From positions 1 to 62,424 of the forward strand of contig NZ_JALKFZ020000159.1 in NCBI RefSeq assembly GCF_023243075.1: 62,424 nt of DNA. The letters are read 5' to 3'. Within the stretch, counting starts at the first letter, position 1, and each line of letters begins with the position of its first letter. A program made the translations under genes and the position numbers. This DNA comes from Frankia sp. AiPa1. GTDB lineage: Bacteria > Actinomycetota > Actinomycetes > Frankiales > Frankiaceae. Shown here one piece after another: positions 56,314 to 62,424 of this stretch. The notes beneath the pieces were generated by a model, which made no database searches, was not told where the DNA came from, and saw only the letters and a program-made list of their open reading frames with translations.

Positions 56314-57099
56314 GTGAACATCGTCGTTACCGTCAAGCAGGTTCCCGATACCTGGGCGGAGAAGAAGCTCGACGCGGCGGACAAGACGGTTGACCGCCAG
56401 AGCGTCGACAACGTCATGAACGAGATGGACGAGTACGGGGTCGAAGAGGCCCTGAAGATCAAGGAAGCGCACGGTGGCGAGGTCACCGTCGTCACCATGG
56501 GGCCAGCCAAGGCGGTCGAGACGATCCGCAAGGCCCTCTCGATGGGTGCCGACAAGGCTGTGCATCTCACGGACGACTCGCTGCACGGCTCCGACGCGCT
56601 GTCAACTTCCGCCGCGCTCGCCAAGGTGATCTCGACCCTGTCACCCGACATCGTCATCACCTCGTCCGAGGCGTCCGACGCCCGTGGCGGTGTCATCGGT
56701 GCCCTGCTGGCGGAGCGGCTCGGCCTGCCGCAGCTCACCCAGGCCCGCAAGGTCACGGTCGATCCCGGCGCGAGCACCGTCACGGTCGAGCGTCTCGCCG
56801 ACAACGGCTACGCGCTGGTCGAGGCGAGCCTGCCCGTCGTCGTCGGCGTGGTCGAGAAGATCAACCAGCCGCGCTACCCCTCGTTCAAGGGGATCATGGC
56901 GGCCAAGAAGAAGCCGCTGACCACGCTTTCCGTCGCGGACACGGGCCTGGACGCCGCCTCCGTCGGCCTCGCCGGTGCCGCCTCGCAGGTCGTCACCTCC
57001 GAGTCCGCGCCGCCGCGTTCCAGCGGCACGATCGTCAAGGACGAGGGCGACGGCGGGACAAAGGTCGCCGGGTTCCTCGCCGCGCAGAAGCTCATCTGA
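56314..57099 (+). CDS. etfB: Electron transfer flavoprotein beta subunit
   Basis: 261 residues, normal. Forms a heterodimer with EtfA carrying FAD and AMP and collects electrons from acyl-CoA dehydrogenases. Seen: NIVVTVKQVPDTWAEKKLD at the start, NVMNEMDEYGVEEALKIKE, GGEVTVVTMGPAKAVETIRK, SSEASDARGGVIGALLAERLG and YPSFKGIMAAKKKPL. GTG 56314 has CGGAGG upstream; the long upstream open frame to 56032 is not family sequence. etfA follows after 12 bases, so the two are one operon. Confidence 0.95.
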   Translation: MNIVVTVKQVPDTWAEKKLDAADKTVDRQSVDNVMNEMDEYGVEEALKIKEAHGGEVTVVTMGPAKAVETIRKALSMGADKAVHLTDDSLHGSDALSTSAALAKVISTLSPDIVITSSEASDARGGVIGALLAERLGLPQLTQARKVTVDPGASTVTVERLADNGYALVEASLPVVVGVVEKINQPRYPSFKGIMAAKKKPLTTLSVADTGLDAASVGLAGAASQVVTSESAPPRSSGTIVKDEGDGGTKVAGFLAAQKLI

Positions 57100-57111
57100 G
57101 AGGTTTGTTCG

Positions 57112-58074
57112 ATGGCTGAAGTACTCGTACTCGTCGAGCACGCCGACGGAGAGCCGAAGAAGGTCACCGCCGAGCTGCTGACCCTCGCCCGCACGTTCGG
57201 CGAGCCCGCCGCGGTGTTTCTCGGCGCGCCCGGAACCTACGCGAAGGCGAAGGACTACCTGGCCCAGTACGGCGCCGCCAAGGTGTATGTCGCGGAGTCC
57301 GACGACATCGCCGGCTACATCGGCGGCCCGGCCGCCGAGCTGCTCGCGAAGGTCGCCGGGGACGCCTCGCCCGTCGCCGTCCTGGTGGCCGCCACGGCGG
57401 ACTCCCGTGAGGTCGCCGCCCGCGTCGCCGCCAAGCTCGACTCCGGCCTCATCTGGGACGCCACCGCGCTCAGCCCCGACCTGGTCGCCACCCAGGGCAT
57501 CTTCGGTGGTTCGACGATCGTCACCTCCAAGGTCACCAAGGGCGTGCCGGTCGTCGTCGTGCGGCCGAACGCCACGGCGCCCGAGGCCGCTCCGTCCACC
57601 CCGGCGGAGCAGGTCCTGGACGTCGCGATCTCCGACGCCGCCAAGGGCGCGAAGGTCGTCGACCGGGTGGTCGAGGCCAAGTCGGGCCGCCCGGACCTCA
57701 CCGAGGCGCAGGTCGTCGTCTCCGGTGGTCGCGGGCTCGGGGCCGCCGAGCACTTCGCGCTGGTGGAGAAGCTCGCCGACACCCTCGGTGCCGCCGTCGG
57801 CGCGTCCCGCGCGGCTACCGACGCCGGCTGGTACCCGCACCAGAACCAGGTCGGCCAGACCGGCAAGACCGTTTCGCCGCAGCTGTACATCGCGGTCGGC
57901 ATCTCCGGTGCCATCCAGCACCGCGCCGGCATGCAGACCTCCAAGACGATCGTCGCCATCAACAAGGACCCCGAGGCGCCGATCTTCGAGTTCGCCGACT
58001 ACGGACTGGTCGGTGACCTGTTCAACGTCGTGCCGCAGCTCACCTCGGAGATCGAGACCCGCAAGGCCGGCTGA
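57112..58074 (+). CDS. etfA: Electron transfer flavoprotein alpha subunit
   Basis: 320 residues, normal. Carries the FAD-binding C-terminal domain: [40 protein letters not shown], then [18 protein letters not shown] and [20 protein letters not shown]. The N-terminal half beginning [13 protein letters not shown] pairs with EtfB. ATG 57112 with GAGAGG upstream. Electrons are passed to the quinone pool by an EtfQO not present in the window. Confidence 0.95.
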   Translation: MAEVLVLVEHADGEPKKVTAELLTLARTFGEPAAVFLGAPGTYAKAKDYLAQYGAAKVYVAESDDIAGYIGGPAAELLAKVAGDASPVAVLVAATADSREVAARVAAKLDSGLIWDATALSPDLVATQGIFGGSTIVTSKVTKGVPVVVVRPNATAPEAAPSTPAEQVLDVAISDAAKGAKVVDRVVEAKSGRPDLTEAQVVVSGGRGLGAAEHFALVEKLADTLGAAVGASRAATDAGWYPHQNQVGQTGKTVSPQLYIAVGISGAIQHRAGMQTSKTIVAINKDPEAPIFEFADYGLVGDLFNVVPQLTSEIETRKAG

Positions 58075-58137
58075 CCGGCTCCCGCCGCCGGCCGGCTCGC
58101 CCGTGCCGCCGGCAGTCGCGCTGCTCGACCTGGCCAC

Positions 58138-58180
58138 GGTCGGGCGCCGCCCGCGTCCCAGGACGCCCCGGCGCCCGACC
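58138..58180 (+). terminator. Hairpin after etfA
   Basis: Perfect 12-base stem GGTCGGGCGCCG / CGGCGCCCGACC with a 19-base loop, 64 bases after the etfA stop; a third copy of the arm follows at 58183. Likely terminator of the etfBA operon. The rest of 58075-58394 holds nothing recognisable. Confidence 0.6.
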
Positions 58181-58394
58181 ATGGTCGGGCGCGGTCGTGT
58201 CGCCGGAGCCATCATGATCTGATCGTGCCCGCGGGCAGGGTGACATCGGTCTCGCGTGGCCGGCCCGGCCTGGGCGCCTGCGTCCACGGGCTCCCGCCAG
58301 GCTGGCTATGGCCGCCGGTCCCGTGGTGGAGTCGACGGTGTGCAGTCACAGGCGGTATGCGACCTAGGCGGAGCTCCGGCGACGGGCAGGCGCG

Positions 58395-59354
58395 ATGGGT
58401 GAGCGTGCCCTCGCCATCGACATCGGGGGAACGAAGATCGCGGCGGCAGTCGTGGACGCGGACGGTGCCCTGCGGGGCGCGGTCCGCAGGCCGGTGCCGG
58501 TCGTGTCCGGCCCATCCGGCGCCGAGCAGGTCTTCGCGGCGGTGTGGGACTGCGCGTACGAAAGCCTGCTGGCGGCCGGGGTCGGCATCGGCGAGCTTGC
58601 CGGAGTGGGCTGCGGCTGCGCCGGACCGATGCGGTGGCCGGCGGGGGAGGTATCCCCGCTGAACATCCCGGCGTGGCGCGACTTCCCACTACGGGAACGG
58701 TTGCGGGAGCTCGTCGATGACGCCCCGGTTCTCGTGCACAACGACGGGATCGCCCTCGCCGCCGGCGAGCACTGGGCCGGTGTCGCCCGCGGGGTGCACA
58801 ACCTGCTCGCCGTGACCGTCTCGACGGGTGTCGGCGGCGGCCTGATCCTCGCGGGCCAGCTGCTGCACGGCGGATGGGGCAACGCCGGCCATATCGGCCA
58901 TCTCACGGTCGCGGCCGACGGGCCGCCGTGCCCCTGCGGTGGCCAGGGTTGCCTTGAGGTCATGGCGGCCGGCCCGCACACCGTGCGCCGTGCGCTGGCG
59001 GCCGGCTGGGTTCCCCCGGCCGGGCAGCCCGCCGATGGGCGGGTGCTGGCCGCTTGCGCCGCCGCCGGGAACCAGACCGCGCGGCGGGAACTGGCCCGTT
59101 CGGGCAGTGCGGTCGGCGCCGGGATGGCAGCGGCCACGAACCTGCTCGACCTCGACGCGGCGGTCGTGGCCGGCGGGTTCGCCCAGTCCGGGCCGATCTT
59201 CTGGGATGCCATGCGTGCCGGCTTCGACCGCCATGCCGGCCTGGCCTTCTCCCGGCGGCTGCGGATCCTGCGCAGCGCCGATCCGGACCGCGTCCCCCTG
59301 TGGGGCGCTGCCGCCTTCGTCCTGGTCCCAGACCGGTACGGCTGGTCCGGCTGA
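58395..59354 (+). CDS. ROK-family sugar kinase (glucokinase-like)
   Basis: 319 residues. N-terminal ATP-binding LAIDIGGTKIAAAVVDADG, VHNDGIALAAGEHWAG (catalytic Asp), VSTGVGGGLILAGQLLHGG, HIGHLTV, and the ROK zinc motif CPCGGQGCLE. Probably phosphorylates glucose, which would link to the glucan-degrading enzymes in the window, but it has no helix-turn-helix and could be another hexokinase-type enzyme. ATG 58395 has a weak site (GGCAGG). It stands alone between terminators. Confidence 0.88.
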   Translation: MGERALAIDIGGTKIAAAVVDADGALRGAVRRPVPVVSGPSGAEQVFAAVWDCAYESLLAAGVGIGELAGVGCGCAGPMRWPAGEVSPLNIPAWRDFPLRERLRELVDDAPVLVHNDGIALAAGEHWAGVARGVHNLLAVTVSTGVGGGLILAGQLLHGGWGNAGHIGHLTVAADGPPCPCGGQGCLEVMAAGPHTVRRALAAGWVPPAGQPADGRVLAACAAAGNQTARRELARSGSAVGAGMAAATNLLDLDAAVVAGGFAQSGPIFWDAMRAGFDRHAGLAFSRRLRILRSADPDRVPLWGAAAFVLVPDRYGWSG

Positions 59355-59400
59355 TCTCGTCCGATCGATCTTGATCGGCTTTTCGTCGGGCCAGGCGGGA

Positions 59401-60498
59401 TCAGCCGGTGAAGCCCGCGTCCACGGCGAGCACCGATCCGGTCATCCCGCTCGAGGCGGGCGAGCATAGGAAGGCAACCGCCGACGCCACCTCCTCGGGA
59501 CGCAGAAGTCGCCGCAGATAGGCGTGTCCGGCGAACTCCGCGGTGCTGGGCAGGTCGTAGATCCGGGCCGTCTCGAGCAGCATCGTGGTGTCCATCGAGC
59601 CGGGGCACACGACGTTAGCGGTCACGGAGGTGCCCGCGAGGTCCGCCGCAAGGCTGCGAACCAGTCCCACCACGCCGTGTTTGCTCGCCGAGTAGGCGGC
59701 CAGCCGAGGCAGCGGCCGGGTGCCCGCGGCAGAGGACACCGCCACGAATCGTCCCGCCGGCGCCGCGAGCAGGGTCGGAACCGCAGCCCGGATAACGTGA
59801 AACACCCCGGTCAGGTTGCCCGCGAGCAGCGTCTCCCAGGTGTCGTCGTCGGTCTGCCACGCCGGCGGACCGCCCGCGATGATGCCGGCGACGGCGACCG
59901 CGGCGTCCAGCCGGCCGAACCGTTCGAGCGCGGCCCGCACCGCCGCGTCGACGTCGCCCTGACGCCGCACGTCGGTTGGAATCGCGAGCGCGTCCGGGTA
60001 ACGGGCCGCGACCGCGGCGAGATCGTCCCTGGTCGCGTAGGGGTAGCCGGACGCAGGTGTCGTCGGCAGCGCCAGATCGGCGAGGACGAGGCGGTATCCA
60101 GCCGCGTGCAGCGACGCCGCGACGGCCGCGCCAAGACCGCGGGCCGCGCCGGTGACCAGCGCCACCGGTGCGGCCTCCCGCCGTCCGCGTGGCCCCGCGG
60201 CTTCCGGCCGAACCTCCGCATCCGGCGCCACCGGCCCTTGCACAACCGCCCCCGCCACCTGCGCCCCTGGGAACTGTGCCCCTGGGACCTGTGCCACCGG
60301 GGCATCCGCCGCTGGGCCGCTTGCCGTTGGGGCGTCTGCCACTGGATCCACTCTCGCCGTCACCGCCGTCACCGATGCGCCGTCCGTTCTCCGGGTACCG
60401 ACTTCCGATGAAACGCTCTCATCACGGAACTCGTTGCGTTTGCGCGGCGGGCCGCAGCGGGCCGCCGGGGGTACAGCAGCGCCTGGGACGGCGGTCAT
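59401..60498 (-). CDS. SDR-family oxidoreductase, mycofactocin-coupled type
   Basis: 365 residues. The enzyme core starts at ~112: VALVTGAARGLGAAVAAS (NAD loop 116-123), DVRRQGDVDAAV, VAGIIAGG, the Ser near 255, and YSASKHG (Tyr269, Lys273). An insertion after the second strand (GYPYATRDDLAAVAARYPDA) is the feature of mycofactocin-coupled SDRs, where it buries NAD. The ATG at 60498 overlaps the mftE stop (ATGA), which supports it despite the ~105-residue Ala/Pro/Gly tail with PGAQ repeats; a later start remains possible. These enzymes oxidise alcohols or related substrates, passing electrons to mycofactocin; the substrate is unknown. Confidence 0.85.
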   Translation of the reverse strand: MTAVPGAAVPPAARCGPPRKRNEFRDESVSSEVGTRRTDGASVTAVTARVDPVADAPTASGPAADAPVAQVPGAQFPGAQVAGAVVQGPVAPDAEVRPEAAGPRGRREAAPVALVTGAARGLGAAVAASLHAAGYRLVLADLALPTTPASGYPYATRDDLAAVAARYPDALAIPTDVRRQGDVDAAVRAALERFGRLDAAVAVAGIIAGGPPAWQTDDDTWETLLAGNLTGVFHVIRAAVPTLLAAPAGRFVAVSSAAGTRPLPRLAAYSASKHGVVGLVRSLAADLAGTSVTANVVCPGSMDTTMLLETARIYDLPSTAEFAGHAYLRRLLRPEEVASAVAFLCSPASSGMTGSVLAVDAGFTG

Positions 60499-61328
60499 GT
60501 CGTCGGGTGCGCGGTACGTCGCCGTGGGGCGGGGATTCCGCTACGTGCCGCCCAGGCCAACAGATGCTCGGTCGCGTGATCGATGTAGGCGGCGAGCAGG
60601 CAGGCCCCCTCGGCCGCGGACGCTCCGGTCGGATCGCCCAGGACTCCGGAGGAGCTGAGTGCCGCGACACCATGTGCCACGAGCGCGTCCAGGGAAGGCA
60701 CCGGACCGGCGGTGGCGCGGTCGAGCCGTACGTGCTGCGGCGCCAGGTGCAGTAGCAGAGACGTTTCGGTACGCCCGGCGTGCAGGTCGCCGGCCACGCT
60801 CATCGTTCCAGCCGGGCCTGGCCGACCAGCCGGATCCGCCGGGGCAGCCAGGCCGGTCAGCGTAGCCGGATCCGACGCACGCGGTGTGGCGGGTCGCGGT
60901 GGTCGGGCGGCGCGGGCAAGGGCTGCGGTCGGAGCCCAGAGCAGGACCCGCCGGCCCTCCGCCCCCAGGACGGACGTGGCTTGGCGTAGACCTTCGAGGT
61001 TGCCGCCGTGCCCGTTCACCAGGACCACCCCGCTGGCGGTGTCATCCGCCGAGCGGACGATCTCGATCATCACGCGGGCAAGGACCTCCGTGCCGAGAGA
61101 CAGGGTGCCGGGGAAGCCCGCGTGCTCGCCGCTCGCCCCGAAGGGCAAGGCGGGGGCGACCAGAAGCGGAGTCAGGCGGTCGGCAAGCCCGAGCGAGACC
61201 GCCATCGCCACCCGCATGTCGGTGTCGAGCGGGAGATGCGGTCCGTGCTGCTCGGTGCTGCCGACCGGTAGAACAAGGATCGGACGCCGACCCTCGAGAT
61301 CAGGCCAGGTGGAGTCCCCGAGTATCAC
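60495..61328 (-). CDS. mftE: Mycofactocin system creatininase-family peptidase MftE
   Basis: 277 residues. MftE removes a C-terminal dipeptide from the MftC-modified MftA precursor during mycofactocin synthesis. Metal-binding residues are in PVGSTEQHGPHLPLDTDMR, with PALPFGASGEHAGFPGTLSL, VLVNGHGGNLEGL, GDLHAGRTETSLLLHLAP and GVLGDPTGASAAEG further on, all MftE hallmarks. An Ala/Pro-rich insertion sits at ~145-185. GTG 61328 has an excellent GGGAGGTGG site; the frame open to 61856 is repetitive and not MftE-like. It is coupled to the SDR gene, but no mftA-D or mftF is present here. Confidence 0.9.
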   Translation of the reverse strand: MILGDSTWPDLEGRRPILVLPVGSTEQHGPHLPLDTDMRVAMAVSLGLADRLTPLLVAPALPFGASGEHAGFPGTLSLGTEVLARVMIEIVRSADDTASGVVLVNGHGGNLEGLRQATSVLGAEGRRVLLWAPTAALARAARPPRPATPRASDPATLTGLAAPADPAGRPGPAGTMSVAGDLHAGRTETSLLLHLAPQHVRLDRATAGPVPSLDALVAHGVAALSSSGVLGDPTGASAAEGACLLAAYIDHATEHLLAWAARSGIPAPRRRTAHPTT

Positions 61329-61352
61329 TCTCCACCTCCCTGTCGCTGCCCA

Positions 61353-61370
61353 CTGCTGCTGCTGCTGCTG
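61353..61370. repeat. (CTG)6 trinucleotide repeat
   Basis: Six CTG units just upstream of the mftE ribosome-binding site. Confidence 0.9.
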
Positions 61371-61676
61371 CCGAGCGTCTCTACCGGCGCCCTTCACCCC
61401 CAGGCGTCCACGGATCCCCTGCCAAGGAGATCGCCCGCAGCCGCCGTGGCCCTCCGGCGTGGACGGCCCCGGTCCGGTCTGGCCCCGCGCGATCCCGGTG
61501 CATCCCAGCACGAGGTGTCGGTGCCGGTCGAGCGATGCGTCCGGGCCCGCCAGCCGCGCTGTCCGTAGGCGGCTACCCCAGCGGTTCCGCCCCGTATCCG
61601 CGGTGGCCCCGTATACCCCGCCACGCGTCTGTCGCTGCCGCCTGCCGGCCGTTGTCGTCCGACGTCCGCGATTCAG

Positions 61677-61704
61677 CCGTCTGCCGTCTGCCGTCTGTCG
61701 TCTG
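61677..61704. repeat. CCGTCTG heptamer array
   Basis: Three copies of CCGTCTG and one TCGTCTG, followed at 61711-61727 by a partly complementary GACGGACGGCAGACGG arm, so a hairpin could form. Between mftE and the rRNA leader. Role unknown. Confidence 0.75.
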
Positions 61705-62157
61705 TCGGCCGACGGACGGCAGACGGACGCCGCCCGACGCCCGCTGGAAGCCGGCCGCCACCGCTGGGTTCGCGGACCGGCCGGCCGAACTTCCGGGCGG
61801 TCGGCGGGTTTGGCCCTGGTGAGGGACGGGTAGACCGGTTTTGGAGGCAGAGGCAACTCGGAGCCGGGAGGGCCGGGAAGCAGCCCGGCGGACCGTGCGT
61901 TGGAGCTGGTAGCTCACCGTTGGTCGGTGGTGCCAGAAAGTTATGGCCGCGTGTCCGCGCATGGCGCCTCTCGTCGTGTAGAGTTCCTCTTCGTCGCCCA
62001 CTGAGCTCCACTGCGAGCCGGGGTGTCGCGTAGGACCAGATCTCCTCCGAGGGGGCACAGACCCCCCGAGGAAACGGGCCGCGGACGGTGCGATAAGGTA
62101 GTGAAAGTGGCAGTCCTTGGCTTACCAGGGTGTAGACCTGAATGAAGCCGAAGCGAT

Positions 62158-62187
62158 TTGACACAATCCTTCCAAAGCTCGTAAGGT
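62158..62187 (+). promoter_or_regulatory. rRNA operon promoter candidate 1
   Basis: TTGACA (62158-62163), 18-base spacer, TAAGGT (62182-62187), in a local AT-rich patch. Consensus -35 and an actinobacterial -10. Confidence 0.65.
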
Positions 62188-62285
62188 TGAAACATCGCTC
62201 AAGCGCTCGGAATTCGGGCCACGAGCACGTGAGACCTCGTAAGAACCTGTTCAGATGAAAGTCAAACCGCAACAGAAAACGCGAT

Positions 62286-62314
62286 TTGACAGCCACTGAA
62301 AAGGCGGGTAACTT
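62286..62314 (+). promoter_or_regulatory. rRNA operon promoter candidate 2
   Basis: TTGACA (62286-62291), 17-base spacer, TAACTT (62309-62314). The -35 sits in the same CGATTTGACA context as promoter 1, as in tandem rrn promoters. Confidence 0.75.
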
Positions 62315-62424
62315 AAAGAAGCACCGGAACGAAGCGGAAGCTTAAAACCGGTAAGCGTCTGCTCCTTGAGAACTCAACAGCGTGCCGATTGTCAGTGCCA
62401 AATATGTTTTACCCCCTCTTTTGC
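62315..62424 (+). ncRNA. rRNA operon leader (5' part, 16S lies beyond the window)
   Basis: TGCTCCTTGAGAACTCAACA followed by GCGTGCCG at about 62359-62386 is the conserved pre-16S leader of actinobacteria, which includes antitermination and RNase III processing elements. The window ends before mature 16S rRNA begins. Confidence 0.7.

Larger units (their letters stand above)
61329..62157. other. Intergenic region between mftE and rRNA promoters
   Basis: About 830 bases with no gene I can support. It holds the CTG and CCGTCTG repeats. The G/C hairpin GGGGG-cacaga-CCCCC lies at 62051-62066. TAAGGT at 62094-62099 resembles a -10 box, but I see no matching -35. Confidence 0.4.

Noticed and set aside
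61329..61856. N-terminal extension of MftE
   Set aside because: Encoded by repeats (CTG and CCGTCTG) with no family match; GGGAGGTGG before GTG 61328 fixes the start.

Overview
The window reads as a very G+C-rich actinomycete chromosome, most likely Frankia or a close relative. This is inferred from gene content, GTG/TTG starts, Gly/Pro/Ala-rich insertions in otherwise standard enzymes, and actinobacterial families (GlgE pathway, mycofactocin genes, crotonyl-CoA carboxylase/reductase, SigE-type ECF factor). No 16S sequence is visible, so the genus is an inference.

Left part (1-14 kb). The window opens in the decayed 3' end of a TnpB-type (IS200/IS605) element with two hairpins. Then come a tandem-fused 3-hydroxyacyl-CoA dehydrogenase, a DUF1232 protein overlapping a small zinc-ribbon protein, a DivIVA-like coiled-coil protein behind crotonyl-CoA carboxylase/reductase (ccr), a SigE-family sigma factor coupled to a membrane protein with calcium-loop repeats, a thiolase, the MeaB GTPase, a hybrid histidine kinase, a thiamine-binding-fold protein and a thioredoxin-TPR (CnoX-like) protein. 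Several of these serve acyl-CoA and ethylmalonyl-CoA/methylmalonyl-CoA metabolism.

Alpha-glucan block (14-22.4 kb, minus strand). glgE, treS, pep2 and glgB form a complete GlgE pathway: trehalose to maltose, to maltose-1-phosphate, to glucan, to branched glucan. Glycogen phosphorylase and GlgX debranching enzyme lie convergently at 47-52 kb.

Ter block (23-44.4 kb, plus strand). This is the most interesting part. TerD, a DUF475/TerC-like membrane protein and a second TerD-fold protein are followed by a giant GrpE-like protein, an Hsp70 without a helical lid, and a 1520-residue protein with a J-like segment, two zinc ribbons, FN3-like repeats and low-complexity tails. After a secreted GH26-like protein comes a three-gene overlapping operon: a CitE/HpcH-type lyase, a PRTase-TRSP-StiP-PELOTA fusion and a HAD phosphatase. 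This matches the Ter-associated 'nucleoside-like metabolite' module known from comparative genomics, here next to a divergent chaperone triad.

Right part (44.6-62.4 kb). Acetyl-CoA synthetase, glgP, glgX, enoyl-CoA hydratase, a membrane-anchored EEP-family phosphoesterase, an XRE/TPR regulator, etfBA, a ROK kinase, and a coupled mftE plus mycofactocin-type SDR pair. The last ~300 bases carry two strong promoter-like sequences and the conserved leader that precedes 16S rRNA in actinobacteria, so an rRNA operon should start just beyond the window.
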